A DNA stretch of 64,000 nt from Ophiobolus disseminans (taxonomy: Eukaryota; Ascomycota; Dothideomycetes; Pleosporales; Phaeosphaeriaceae), in NCBI GenBank assembly GCA_010093685.1, contig MU006216.1, positions 1,563,065 to 1,627,064 of the forward strand, read 5' to 3'. Positions 30,976-43,399 of this stretch are shown piece by piece. The position numbers and the translations under genes are program-made. A model generated the notes under the pieces. The model was not told the origin of the DNA and did no database searches. It saw nothing but the letters and a program-made list of their open reading frames with translations. Numbering within the stretch: the first letter of the stretch is position 1; each line of letters opens with the position of its first letter.

Positions 30976-33454
30976 ATGGACTTCCTCAAGTCGGCGGTTG
31001 CCTCGGCGATTTCAAAGGGGCCCGCGTTTGGGTACACATTCGGAGATCGTGTGGACCTAAACGACTCCATCTGGACGTTGCACAACGGCACAAAGCGAGT
31101 ATGGCCCGGGTGTCTGCACATACAACAAGCCTCGCTCGCTAACCTCGACTTGCTAGGAAGATGGCTCTAAGTGCAGCATATTCGCATTCGACATTACCGC
31201 CAATAAATCTCGACTCCCCCTCGCCCGCAATGCGCTCCGCAAGCTGCGGACCCTGCGCCATCCGGGCGTCGTAAAGGTCCTGGACACAGTGGAGACGGAG
31301 ACATACATATACATCGCGACCGAGAGGCTGAGCCCGCTAAGCTGGCATGTCAAGAGGAAGAGCCTGACCGAGGAGACGACAAAATGGGGCCTGTACAATA
31401 TTGCAAAGACCCTCAAATTCGTGAACGCGGACGCCTCGTCGATCCATGGCTGCATACGGCCGGCCTCGATCTTCTTCAGTGAGAGCGGGGAGTGGAAGCT
31501 GGCCGGCTTTGACGCGCTCAGCTCCGTGAAGGAGGATGATTCCATACTCCCCACGTACGGCTCCCTCATACCAGACGCGGGACGATACATGGCCCCAGAG
31601 GTCTCCAGGGGAGGCTGGGATGTCATCAAGCAAAATCCGAGACATGCAGTGGATGCGTACAACTTTGGCGTTCTCATCTTCGAGGTTTTCAATGGCGCCT
31701 ACAACAGCAGTGAGCAGCTGGGGCAAATGAAGAGTATACCGCCAAGCATGCACCAATCGTACAAGCGTCTGCTCAACCCGAGTCCCAAGGCACGAATGAG
31801 TGTCGGCCAGTTCTTGGACCAGGGAAAGCGGCACGGAGGATTCTTCCAGACACCTCTGATCCAGGTCACGGAAGACATTGACAACCTTGGCTTGAAGGCG
31901 GAAGACGAGCGCAATGAACTGCTGGGGAAGCTTGACGAAGTAGCAGACGACTTCCCTGCCGACTTTTTCAAGATGAAAGTGCTACCAGAGCTTCTCAAGT
32001 CAGTTGAATTTGGTGGCGGCGGCGCCAAAGTATTCAGCACTGTCATGCAAATAGGGCAGAAGCTTTCAGAAGATGAGTATGAGACGCAGATTACTCCTGT
32101 CGTAGTACGACTGTTCGCAAACCCAGACCGAGGAATACGCGTCTGCTTGCTAGACAATTTACCACTAATGATTGCCCATTTACCCCAGAAGATTGTTAGT
32201 GACAAAATCTTCCCGCAAATGGTATTTTCTAAACAATCCTGAACTGAGACACCGACTGACTCTTCTCAGGTCACCGGCTTCTCAGATATCGCGCCAGTGG
32301 TAAGGGAACAAACAGTCAAGGCTGTTCTCGTAATAGTACCAAAACTGTCTGATCGCATAATAAATGGCGAACTTTTACGACACCTGGCAAAGACTGCAAA
32401 CGACGAGCAACCAGGTATTCGCACTAACACAACTATCTGCTTGGGCAAAATAGCCCGTAACTTAGGCGCTAATAGCCGCGCGAAAGTCTTAACAGCTGCT
32501 TTCGCCCGCTCACTTCGCGACCCCTTTCTCCACGCCCGTAACGCTGCTCTCATGGCGCTCGCTGCAACAGCCGATCTCTTCAGTGAGGAAGATTGCGCAT
32601 CCAAGCTGCTGCCCATCATGTGTCCGTCGCTGGTGGACAAGGAGAAGATGATTCGTGATCAGGCACAGAAGAGTGTTGACATTTACATCTCGCGCATACG
32701 AAAGTTCGCCGCAACCATGCCCGATACTGTGCTGCCTTCGCCAGGCCTTACCGCAGGAGGAGCAGTCACACCGCGCATGGGAACGTCTGCCAACGATACG
32801 TCCTGGGCTGGCTGGGCGATTTCGAGTTTCACAAATAAGCTCGCCTCTACCAGTGGGGAGATAGGCGCTGGATCCGCTTCGAATGGAACTGCAGATCAAC
32901 GATCTTCGTCTGTCCCTCCGTCAACAACTACAAGCAAGCCGCCTGTTCCACTGGCATCGAAGCCTGGCATGGCTATCCATAGTACCAAAAGTTCAACCAG
33001 CATACCCACAATCAGATCACCAGATCCAGCAACAGCTTTCGATGATGAGGCAGAAGACTTCAACAACGACTGGGGTGGATTTGCGGACGACGACGGCTTT
33101 GGCACGACAGAAACTGCAGCAAAGGACGAGCAAGAAGACCCCTGGGGCGCACCTTCGGTATCCAAACCTACTTCGACAACGTCATACGACGATAAGGGCG
33201 AACCAGACTTTGCTGGCTGGCTTGCGGCACAATCGCAGGGGAAGAAGACTGGGAAAACTCCCTTGCCAAAGGGCATGACGAAGCCAACCGTGCCGGCGGC
33301 CAAGTCATCGCGGCCGATCATTGGAGGCCGAGCGAGCACAACTGGCTCAACTACGACAACGAGAAAGGTCATAGTGCCGCCGAAGAAGGAGATCAAGAAA
33401 GAATCGTCAAAACCAAAGGAAGATGAGGTTGAAGGATGGGGTGACGATTGGTGA
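30976..33454 (+). CDS. CEX1: Cex1/SCYL1-family pseudokinase with HEAT repeats, 790 aa
   Basis: Homologue of yeast Cex1 and animal SCYL1, cytoplasmic proteins tied to nuclear tRNA export and COPI traffic. Exons 30976-31098, 31157-32221, 32270-33454 with 58- and 48-nt introns, phase 0. The N-terminal kinase-like fold (to about residue 290) lacks catalytic signatures: the HRD site reads HGCIRP and the DFG site reads AGFD, so it is a pseudokinase. HEAT-like helices follow (about 320-580; for example LLDNLPLMIAHLPQ and GIRTNTTICLGKIA). The C-terminal 200 residues are Ser/Thr/Pro-rich with acidic WGGF and DPWG motifs, a Lys-rich stretch, and the ending GWGDDW. The start opens DFLKSAVASAISKGP, typical of the family. 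Confidence 0.9.
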
Positions 33455-33556
33455 TTGTTGGCTTTTTATGCTATACCCGTTGCTTGATATGCATTGCGAT
33501 GGCGTCTAATAATATATATAGAACTACTCAATTGATCCATGTGTATATGCATTAAT

Positions 33557-34710
33557 TTAAACAGGAATTGAGGATTGCGTTTCTGCTTGTCGATCCCTTA
33601 CTTGGAACAATTTCCTTATCTTCGCATTGCCACTGTTCGTGGCGGAACCAGCATATGTGCTATTCTCAATAATGCCTATACTTCCACATGCCGCACGAAA
33701 CAGAGGTTCCTTGAGATCTTCCTCAATCCAGATGCCTGGCTGGTCGGGCGTGTTCAGTTGGTCAAGCGCTGTTGGATGGTTGTAAGGCGCCACTTTGTGC
33801 ATTATGAAGCGTTCACCGTTGGGGAGAATACACCAGGGATTGCCCAAAGCCTGCTGTATAGTGATCATATCCTCGAGCGTATTTTGGCTGAAGTCTATGA
33901 AACGGTCCTGTTTTGTGATTTTGGGTGCGTGGTCGATGGGTCCGTTGGAGGCGGCGTACCATCCTACGTCTTGGTGAGGTGGGATGTATTTCTGGGACAG
34001 CAGGACGTCTACGAGCATCTGCGCGCCTGACGAGGCTAATTGGTGCTCTAGAATGGGCCAGGTTATGTCGCGGGGGATTTGTGTCATGGGCTCGGGTGTC
34101 TGCGCGAGGATAGTGCCGTGATCGAAACGCTCAGGATGCAGCGTCTGAATCGTTATGCCGGTGCGTTCTCGTCGCTTGAGGAGGGCGCGTTGTATGGGTG
34201 CTGCGCCACGTAGGTCCGGCAGCAGCGAGGGGTGCACGTTGATGCCGCCGTACTTTGCCAGTCCGAGGATGCGCGGTGGGACGAAGAGACCGAAGGATAC
34301 GGCCACGATGAGGTCGATGGGGTCAGGCGGTGCCCAGCCGGAGAAGGTATCGATTACATGGGTATGTAGCTTGAGCTCTTCGGTCGCTACCTGCTTTATG
34401 GGCACTACGGTGGTCAATCGATGTGGCTCGTGGTCGTGGAGTGAAGCGCGCAAGTACCTTCTCTGAAAAACTTCAATCCCCGGCCTGTGCGCTTCGCCGG
34501 CCGATGGACCACATCAATGGATTCTATGAGGTCTGGTATATTGCGCTGTGCTTCGGTTAAAGCGCGCAGCGACGCGCTGCTGAAGTTGTCGGAGCCGCAG
34601 AACAAGATCCTCAGTGGTTCTGGCACGAGAGCCTCGGTCGCCGTGACGCTATAAGTGCGATGCGCCAAACATGCTAAGGTACGCACTGAAGCCGGCAGCC
34701 TCCAAAGCAT
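33557..34710 (-). CDS. FMT1: Mitochondrial methionyl-tRNA formyltransferase, 366 aa
   Basis: Transfers the formyl group from 10-formyl-tetrahydrofolate to initiator Met-tRNA in mitochondria. Exons 34458-34710 and 33557-34404; intron 53 nt. The N-terminal 25 residues (LWRLPASVRTLACLAHR) look like a targeting presequence. Formyltransferase signatures: ILFCGSDNFSSASL, the hallmark GGINVHPSLLPDLRGAAPI holding the catalytic Asn and His, and the catalytic-region Asp in RFDHGTIL. The C-terminal domain follows (NPWCILPNGERF). Length fits fungal Fmt1. It is divergent from CCZ1 with 321 bp between starts. Confidence 0.93.
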
Positions 34711-35031
34711 GCTTCAGAGTTGGGTGTAGGTGGGCGACTTGCGAGGAGAGTACACAATCCCATATGTTCCGCATCGGGGAAAATGGGATGCCACGATCTC
34801 GATGTGGGGTGCACCCAACAGTCGACAAGCCAGGCCATCCCTGCCTTTACGCGCCATGTCAAGTCTAAGATCGCGATGCCCTCATGTGGCGCCGAAGAAT
34901 AAATAGAGAAAGACGCCCACGTGTTGCGACTGGGAGCTCCAGTGCATGCGCATGCCATTGGGTGACGTAGGCGGTGGTTCGATCGCCAACCTAGAGACCA
35001 ACAAACAACACGACTAAGACCGAACGTGCGA
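34711..35031. other. Shared promoter of FMT1 and CCZ1
   Basis: 321 bp between the two divergent starts. No distinct element beyond ordinary sequence was recognised. Confidence 0.5.
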
Positions 35032-37617
35032 ATGTCGTCTACCGCAATACCCAAGGTAGTCCCGGCGCAACTATCCTTTCTCGCTGTATACAACCCAGGC
35101 CTTGGCACCAGCGACGAGACATTCCACAAGCAGATTGTCTTCTACTACTCCAAAGCCGCGAAAGTCCGCTCGAAACTCGGCGATGGAGACAAACGCGCAG
35201 AGGAGTTGCGCGAGCAGGAGAACGAGAAGCTGCGGCAGGTCGGGCTCGCGCAGGGCATGGTGGGCTTTGCGAAGAGCTTCTCCAATGGCGAGGCCGTAGA
35301 CTCCGTCGAGACACAGAAGTCGCGCATCGTGCTGTATGAGCTGGAAGACGGATGGTGGATACTGGCAGTGCGTACGGGTCCTGCTGTCCCGTGATAACAT
35401 CTAACACATGCCAGTCCATCGACCTCACCCAACTACCAGCCGCAACCTCGCGAAGCGACTCCAGTGTCAGCGTCAACGAGCCAGCCATCGAGTACTCCTC
35501 GCGCGAAGTCAGCCCGTCCGCACTGCTCATCCAACAGCTCGTCCGGGCCCATACCATATTTCTACTTCACCATGGCTTGACTATGGCGCGTATGTTTGCG
35601 AAGCACAAGCGCGACAAGTTTTGCAATATCATGGACAAATACTGGTCCCGATTCGCCAGCAATTGGGATGTGCTTCTTCACGGAAGCCCAGCAGTGGACA
35701 TATACAGTGGCATAAAGCTTGCTGCAGGCGGCGAGCTGGGTATGGGCGTGGGCGAAGAAGAATGGGGCAGTAGCGAACGAGACGTGCTAGAGGACTTTGC
35801 ACGCCGGACCAACGGCCTGGTAGATGTCATGGTCTCTCGATTTGGTGAGGCCTCACCTTTGCAAAAGGCAAAGTCCTCGGTAGACCCCAAAAACCTCGAG
35901 GCGTCTGAACTCGAGCCTTGGGCTGGCAGTGGCCGACATATCGGTGCTGCCGACGGCGTCGTCTTCTCTGGACTCGGGGGCGTGAGTCGAAAGTCGCTTC
36001 GAGATTTGTCGCAATGGGTTGAGACCATCTACTGCCTCGGGGATCAAGCATACGGAGTACGTGAGAATCCAACGTCAGACCGCAGGAAACGCAAGAGGAG
36101 AAATCCTAAATCTGTACCCAGTCTACCCACGGAGACGGCATGTCCAATTCCCAAAGACAGGTCTCAACCTGCACCCTCAAGCGTAGATTCTGGTCTTCCA
36201 TCCGGCATACCGCCTCCTATTGTAAAAGCAGTAGAGAAGTCTTTAGACGAAGCTTCTGCTGCTGTAGATAGTGGCGATTCTCAAGCTGGAAAGTCGCCAG
36301 ATCAAACATCTCAACCACTCCTTGCATCTTTGGGCGACACCGAGACGTGGATGAGGTACATGACACTCGGCTATGGTACAGCTTGGGGTGGGCGGAAACC
36401 CGCAGAGGAAGCTCAACCGCCCGCGCAACCGCCTACTCGTCAAAGGTCGCGGTCACCAGAAGCTATGCGTTTCATTGATCCAGCGCCAGATGTGGACCTG
36501 GCCGAGGAGAAGCTCAAGCAGCAGATTCGTCAAGAGAATGACGGATATTTTCTCATTGGACTCAAGGGCGACATGAATGAAATCGACATGGACGACGAGA
36601 ATAAGGAGGGCAATTGGAATTTCCGGCTACTTCTTCGGACGGTGCATGTTCAAGTCGTTCGGCGAGACGACCTTTCTTCGACCTCCAGCATTGAATCCGA
36701 CGAGACACCACAGTTTGAGAAGGAACTGAATATGAATTCAAAATCGAAATCGAATGGCCTGTCCCGTTTACAGCCAGTTGTATATGTGGTATGTCCCGGA
36801 CGTCGTTTAAACCGAGACATTATTAACTTTCACGTAGCATCGTCCCTTCATCTACACTTTCCTGTTCAACCATCGCACAGAGGCTCTCAGCCTCTCGTCA
36901 TTTTACCGCGATGTACACAACTTCTTCTCTCCGCTGCATCGATCTCTGGACAAAAGCACCTCGCCAGACAGGGTTGCAGCGCGCCTTTCTGCTGCTTCAA
37001 ATCCCTACACCACGATATCTGCAACAGCAGGTGCAGCTCCGAACATCCAGCCCATCTATGACCTGGTCTACGATCCTCGGACGCTCACAGTCCACTCGAG
37101 TCTTCCCAATATCCCAGATCCTGGAATACTCCTTGCGGAGGGCCTTGGCAGCAACAGTACCTCTGCAGCTGGTTGGAGCAGAGTCGAAGCCCTCAACGTA
37201 CACTCTCAGATCCTCGCTACTATAGCCAGCACACGCCGCGACCTGACCGAAATCGAACGCACTTGTAAGACCAGTCGTGGCTGGTGGGTCGTCTGGATGC
37301 GCCTCCCTCCTTCGCAACCCAGCAACGCAGAAGCAGCTGAAGCAGCTGATACCAGCAACTCTTCCGTGCAGTTCAACACAGATGAGCTCCGTGAAGCATT
37401 CCTTGTCAGACGATCGCGAGATACTCAGCCTACACAGAAGAGCAGCTCCTCGAGCAGATTTGCAAGCGGCATGTGGAGCACGATGGGCATGGGAGGTAGC
37501 GGCCAGAGTCAGAGAATGGGTGGTGCAGCAGCGGGATGGGGCCCAAAGGGCTTAGGCGAAGGCATTGGTGTTGATGCGAGGAGGTATGTGGAGGAGTTGT
37601 TGAGTCTAAACAGGTAG
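35032..37617 (+). CDS. CCZ1: Vacuolar fusion protein Ccz1, 829 aa
   Basis: Partner of Mon1 in the Rab7/Ypt7 guanine-nucleotide exchange complex that drives late endosome and autophagosome fusion with the vacuole. Exons 35032-35367, 35415-36788, 36838-37617; introns of 47 and 49 nt, phase 0. The first longin domain begins VPAQLSFLAVYNPGLGTSDE followed by HKQIVFYYS, the family hallmark. The middle (about 290-380) is Ser/Pro-rich and probably disordered. A second folded block includes GYFLIGLKGDMNEIDMDD and a later HRPFIYTFLFNHRT spanning intron 2. The C terminus is Gly/Ser/Met-rich, then VDARRYVEELLSLNR. I took the ATG at 35032; there is no nearer alternative. Confidence 0.9.
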
Positions 37618-38485
37618 TCCGATGCCGGTGGGAAAGAACCGGGCGCTTTGGTGCGTGTATGTCTACTATCCTCAAATCAAGTCCTGTCCCGCTTCGGAAC
37701 ATTTCGAGGTTGAGCCGTGAAGCCATCGAACTGCATACACACATCCCCCAACGCCACCCCATCTAATCTTCCATCAAATGAGAGCAACGTGCTCTGCAAG
37801 CAGCAAATGCTAGCTGACGGTCGTTCATGCAAGCTAGCTGGCTGATAGCCAGTGATTGGCGTGCTAGACGTGCACTGGCTGTTTCGAAAGAGTGCTGAAT
37901 CCGCCGCATTGGTAGCGGTCCAGGGGTCACCCCACACCCTCGACGATCGCCAGCGAATCTCGCCAGGGACTGCTTGGGATTGTGAACGTCACTTGCGTCT
38001 GGGCTTGCAGGAGGGAGGGAGTGAATGTCTTTCGTTTCTTTTCGTGTTCTCAGCCTTCTTCGTTTCTTTACCTCTTTGCTCCGCCTTCGAGGACTGCTGT
38101 TCATTGTTGTTACGGCGGTAGCTGCACGCGACTTGCCGGCTGATTCTTGACACGAGATCACGAAGCGGAGTTCGCCATTGCTATTCTTTGTTACTTGCGA
38201 CGTTTCGTTTCGCGCTGCGGAATTCACTTCTTGGATATTGACTTCTTCCATTGCATGCTCTTGAGGAGTTGATACTCGAATTCATTCGTTCTCGACCGTT
38301 GAACCGGTTTCCATAACCTTCCGCCTCGAACGCGAAGAGACCTCAGACAGCCAATGCGAGGGCAATCGACGGTGATTGTATTCTTGGACCGTATAATTAC
38401 TCCGGAGAACCGCTCAGAAGAAGACGGCCGGAAGTAACGAGTTCGACCATTGCTCGAGCTTGAGTAGCATCGTCAGCCGCATATT
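37618..38485. other. Intergenic region
   Basis: About 870 bp upstream of the aspartic protease gene. An open minus-strand reading at 37763-38251 has a shuffled composition and is not supported. No RNA gene or repeat recognised. Confidence 0.45.
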
Positions 38486-39993
38486 ATGTACATTTCGCTC
38501 CCAACATGGCTGGCACTATCCGCAGCATTATTACCCACAGTCACAGCCTTCTATCCGTACCACTACGGTGACGATGGGTCCTCCTCGAACTCTCGCCGAA
38601 CAATATCACGCGCTTTTGCATCGAACACCCGCTCCATCACCCTTCCGCTTCGCCGCGTCCCCACATCGTTACGAGCGCGGCAGAATGCTTACAACATTAT
38701 TTATTCAAGCGATCCGAAGCAGGCGAATAGCGTGGCGATAGATCAAGATGGTCAGGACTTGAGTTACATGGTTGCTGTAACTATTGGGGATAGCAAGGAG
38801 GAGTACCAGATGCTGCTAGACTCAGCTGCGAGTAACACATGGGTCATGTCACAAGGTTGCACGACCGAAGCGTGTAAGACTCATACTACCTTTGGGAAAG
38901 ACGACTCGAGCTCGCTGAAGGTATGTTTCATTCGTACCGTCCGGACTTGGAATCAAATTGACCCATCCTGCAGACTCAAAACACACCGTTTAGCGTAACC
39001 TACGGCACCGGGTCTGTTGCTGGAACCCTCGCATCCGACACCCTACACATCGGTTCCCTTTCTCCCACCCTTACATTCGGGCTCGCAACAAATGTCTCGC
39101 AAGACTTCAGCTCGTACCCGATGGACGGCATACTCGGCATCGGCCGCGGCGTCAAGTCCGAGGGCAGCATCGACGCGCCCCAAGTCATGGACGTGCTCTC
39201 CTCGAGCCGCCTCATCGGGGCCAAGCTATACGGCATACACCTCAGCCGCGGCAAAGACAACCTCAACGACGGCGAGCTGAACCTCGGCGCAGTCAACAAG
39301 GACAGATTCACCGGCGACCTCAACTGGAACACATGCATAGACAACGCCGCAGGGTTCTGGGAAGTCCCTGTCGCAGATGCAGGCGTAAACGGCAAGGCCC
39401 TCGGCATCACAGGCCGCTCCGCTATCATCGACACAGGCACCTCGTTCATCCTCATGCCAGCCCCAGATGCGCTCAAAATACACACACAAATCCCAGGCTT
39501 CAAGCAAGACGGCGAAACTTTCAGCGTGCCCTGCGATACCACCGCCATCGTGCAGTTCGTCTTCAACAAGCAAACGTACAACATCTCCACGCCCGACTGG
39601 CGGGGCCTCAAGCTCGAAAACGGCCTGTGTCGAAGCAACATCATCGGGCGGCAGACGTTCAAAGACACGCAATGGCTGGTCGGCGACGTGTTCCTAAAAA
39701 ACGTATACTCGGTCTTTGACTTTGATGGAAAGAGAGTTGGATTTGGTGTTAAGAATGCCGCACAGTCAAATAGCGCTTCTACATCGTTTTCCCCGTCCCG
39801 AGGGTCTGCGTCCGCTACGCTCGCAGCACCGGGCACGTCACAGACAGCTGCGATTGCAGCCGGCGGCGCGAACCCAACGGGCGGAGCCGAGTCTCAGCCT
39901 CAGGGACAAAATACACAAGGGAGAGCGGGTGGGAAGGCAGCGGTGTCGATTCTTGGGGTTTTGGTAGCGTTTACGATTTCGATGTTTATATAG
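38486..39993 (+). CDS. Secreted, probably GPI-anchored aspartic protease (pepsin family), 484 aa
   Basis: A1-family peptidase. Exons 38486-38920 and 38974-39993; intron 53 nt, phase 0. Signal peptide at about 1-21 (ISLPTWLALSAALLPTVTA), then a propeptide with Arg-rich sites. The N-lobe active site reads LLDSAASNTWV: Asp is present, but the normal DTGS/DSGS is DSAA, replacing the invariant Gly. The C-lobe site IIDTGTSF is intact. The flap is VTYGTGSVAGTL. A family Cys pair occurs in QGCTTEACK. The last 90 residues are Ser/Ala/Gly/Gln-rich with a terminal hydrophobic stretch (VSILGVLVAFTISMFI), the pattern of a GPI attachment signal. It is expected at the plasma membrane or wall. Whether it is catalytically active is open. 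Confidence 0.87.
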
Positions 39994-41059
39994 CGTGGCA
40001 ATTTTGGGTACAGCTGGTGTTGAGCATGGAACGCATTTACTAGTATGGCGTTAACATGGTTGGTTTAGTACGATTTTGAACGCATTTGAGCGAGAGTAGT
40101 TTTGTTGCGGATCTGGTATCATTATCATTGCATAGCACGACATAGTCATCCGGCATAATAGCAAGTATGTAGGCATTGACAACAGTACAGTCTGCCTTCA
40201 CACACATACGTTCTCACTCAACATCAAAACTCTCCACAGACCGCTCGTCCAAGAAGAAAATCAAAATCGAGTCAGAAAGAATGTTGCCAATGTACAAGGC
40301 GAGTTATGCTCAATAGAGGCAATCTTTATGATCTCCAGATGTTGTAAGGAGCGGTGGACTGACTCGTTGCCTCTTGCGGGTGCATCAGAAGCGGGGCGGA
40401 TGGGCGGATGAGGGATTCCGGAGGCTAGGAAGGACCGAAGGATGCATGCAGACGTGAGTGCGGCGAGGCAGGTGTTGGAAGAGATTGGTGTTATCTTGCC
40501 TGGCCGCGTGTCGTGATGATGTCGTTGCATTGCGACTGTGTAGACAATTTCAACCATGGAGCCATGGTGTGAAAACAGTGCGCAGGTAAATGTCAGCTGT
40601 GAGAATGGGTGATTGCAAGTGTGAGGGCAAGGTGATGAAAACATATCGAGACGAGAACACCAGCAATTGATATGGAGCGACTGTTGGACGCAAGCAAAAC
40701 CAAGCACATTATTAGAAAGATCCTACCATTGCCGAACCCGATAGCTGCACAATCTCGACCACACGCTTCAGAGAAATAACCCCATCATGACTGCCCAAGA
40801 TGATGTACGACCAAGACACACAAAAGATTCCAGCGCAGTAACGCCTCATATGACTGCCAGAGAAGAGCCCTCGAGATAGCCAGCATAGGGTGAACCCGTC
40901 TTCCGTTGCCGTTCTGGCCATTCAGATTGTAGCCCTCCTTGGAGAAGATAGACCGCCATAACACTCCCGGTTGCCGCCGCAGTGTTGTGCTTGTCCAGTG
41001 GCAACATATAACGTACGGTTGCGACGGCTCCAGTATATCTGCACACAACCTGATCACAC
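39994..41059. other. Intergenic region, convergent 3' ends
   Basis: About 1.07 kb between the 3' ends of the protease gene (plus) and RHO1 (minus). It includes the RHO1 3' untranslated region. No convincing gene; short antisense readings here look accidental. Confidence 0.5.
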
Positions 41060-41960
41060 CTACAAAATCAAGCACTTCTTCGTCTTCTTCTCCTTCTTGG
41101 TCGACAGAGCAGCCCGTGTGGCATGCTCAAACACCTCCCGGACACCCTCGTTTGTCTTTGCAGAGCACTCGAGGTACTTCTGGGCGCCAATCTTCTTGCG
41201 GACATCCTCGGCCTACGCGGTGTTAGCGAAGACGTCAAACAGCGCCTACATTCTACTGACCTGCTCTGGTGTCACAGGCTTCTGGGAAGTCTTGTGCAGC
41301 TCCTCGATGGTCTTCTGGTCGAAGCGCAGATCCTTCTTGCAGCCGACAAGGATGATAGGCAGGCCCTGGCAGAAGTGCAGAACCTCGGAGATCCACTGCG
41401 CCGCTGTTAGTAACCAGTCATATCTTGGGAGCACGTGGTCTGTACCTTCTCCTGCACGTTATCGAGCGAGTCGGGCGAGTCGACGGAGAAGCAAATCAGG
41501 ATGACATGCGAGTCGGGGTATGAGAGCGGGCGAAGGCGGTCGTAATCTTCCTGGCCAGCGGTATCCCAGAGGGCGAGCTCGACGTGTTTGCCATCAACCT
41601 CGACATCGGCGACGTAGTTCTCGAAGACGGTGGGGACATAGACCTGTAGAGACAGACATGTCAGTACGCAAGCGAAAAGTGCATGTGTGGGTGATGTGAC
41701 TGCTGCTGCTGCTCTGGCCGAGAGGCGCGGGCCAGCCAGGCTGACGCAGCTCAGGGATGGAGGCGAGCACGGCGGAATTACTGACCTCGGGGAAGGTACC
41801 CTTAGAAAAGACACTGTGGACGCTCTCGTTAGCCGCTGGAGGGTGTGGGCAAGGGGCGGATGCGCGCAATAGGCATCGGCGCTGCGACATACATGAGCAG
41901 ACAGGTCTTTCCACAGGCGCCGTCTCCGACGATGACGAGCTTTCGGCGGATCTCAGCCAT
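41060..41960 (-). CDS. RHO1: Rho-type small GTPase Rho1, 193 aa, five coding exons
   Basis: Membrane-bound GTPase controlling glucan synthase, the Pkc1 cell-wall pathway and actin polarity. Exons 41893-41960, 41786-41813 (28 nt), 41446-41643, 41261-41395, 41060-41212; introns of 79, 142, 50 and 48 nt, exactly 194 codons with stop. Motifs: P-loop GDGACGKT, switch I VYVPTVFENYVADV, switch II WDTAGQEDYD, base-recognition GCKKDL and ECSAKT, a polybasic tail KKEKKTKK, and a CAAX box CLIL, predicting geranylgeranylation. Two donors are the less common GTCAGT. Upstream, 42010-42194 looks like a 5' UTR intron. Sequence is near-canonical for filamentous ascomycete Rho1. Confidence 0.96.
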
Positions 41961-43399
41961 GGTGCTGGGGTTCGCGGGAGTAGGCGGGGTGTGTGAAGCG
42001 GGCAGGAGGCTATTGCGAGAACAGAGTGTTAGCGGACGATGGGGAGGAGGTTGTGATGAAGTAGTGGTGAAGACGGGAGACAGGCTGCTGAACACTAGTA
42101 GGCCGGGGCGCCCAGAGCGCGGCTGGGCTCGTGCCTGGGCTGAGCGTCCGAAAGTGGCACCCGAGCGGGAATCGTGGCGGTGCAGGATACGTACGGTGTG
42201 ATGCAATCGAATGGCGGGCTTGCGACGGTGCTAGCAGGTGTGAATAAAGTGCCCAGGTGTTGCAGGCAGGTGGGAGCTCGATGTGCAGGTTATGGGAATA
42301 GGAGAGTGAGAGGAAGTTGCCGGGCACGACGCGGCTAGTTCAAACAGAGCAACAACTGGGCAGGCAGATAGCAGCGATAAAGCCAGCCATGCGGCCACCA
42401 TGTGATGCGCTCCACGCCTCCAGCTCTCTGCGACCCGGAGCACTGTCTGGCTGCTGTATTCCTCCAGGACACTGGATCCACGCCAACGCCAATCGCCTCT
42501 CGTTGGTACCGACAACCAAGGCCTCTTCCTGCCCGGCCCTCTCTCTCGCGCGTTTGCACGGCTCAATCACGGTTTCAGCACCTGGTTCACGTGCCGCCGC
42601 CGCTATTCACGCCTGGACCGTGTGGAAGAGTCACTTGCCTAAGTTTTGTCTTTGTGTACGACCTGCTTGACATTGTTTGCTGTGCATGCACACAGGGGCC
42701 AGCTTCAGCTGCAGTGGTTCTCCATCTGTCTCACACAACGGATGCCTGCGAGATGGTCCTATGAGCATCGCCCCAGCAATCTCGACATGGAATACCGGTG
42801 AAAGCAGGCTAGGCTACAGTGCCTCTGTGCTCTACTTTGCCTCAGATCCCCACAGTCGGGTGGAGTTGTTCGCCTCGGCTCGCTGACCCGACTGCTTGGC
42901 GTGTTGCTTAAGCTTCGCAACGTTCACGTCAGAGCTGTCTTGACGGTCGGAGCGGCTCGAAATTGATGTCTGATGTTGAATGCACATGCATAGCAAGATG
43001 TGACAAAGGGCACCTGTTTTCGTCTGGACCAGCTTCGAATGGGTACGTCATGTTGGCTGCTCCAGGATCAAGCAGAGCAAGTGAGGTATACAACCGCAAT
43101 GTCCCGACCATCTTGCAGCCCGTTAGATTTACTATTCCTGCTGGCTGTGATCCAAGTGGCATCAGTATCGTATATGCATCTAGCCTACTAGCAAGGCACG
43201 TGAATGCGCGCGGCGTGTGCCATACGGGATTGGTGGGGAAGCTCGAGCTAGCCTACCTGACCTCACGCAGCCTTCGCGGTACCTTGGTAGCACTTTCCCT
43301 TCCACGCTTCGTTGCCTCTCACCCTACTTCTCTCACCGTTCGTCTCCACACTACACTACCTTTCCTCATCCATACCCTCACTCACATCAACCACCCACC
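41961..43399. other. Intergenic region between RHO1 and UFD2
   Basis: About 1.4 kb between divergent starts. It holds the RHO1 leader with a probable intron (42010-42194) and a CT-rich UFD2 leader just before 43400. No gene is supported. Confidence 0.5.
42010..42194 (-). other. Probable 5' UTR intron of RHO1
   Basis: On the minus strand a strong donor GTACGT at 42194 pairs with a GCTAAC branch and a CGCAATAG acceptor ending at 42010, 50 bases upstream of the RHO1 ATG. Length is 185 nt. This is inferred from splice signals only. Confidence 0.5.

Noticed and set aside
37763..38251. 162-codon minus-strand reading
   Set aside because: Arg/Ser-rich shuffled composition with no motif; it lies in the probable promoter and leader of the aspartic protease.
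40261..40707. 148-codon minus-strand reading next to RHO1
   Set aside because: Composition rich in Cys/His/Ser without domain signs; it falls in the 3' region of RHO1.
43217..43399. N-terminal extension of UFD2 upstream of the chosen ATG
   Set aside because: The extension is CT-rich leader sequence, and the ATG at 43400 has the best context and the typical start.
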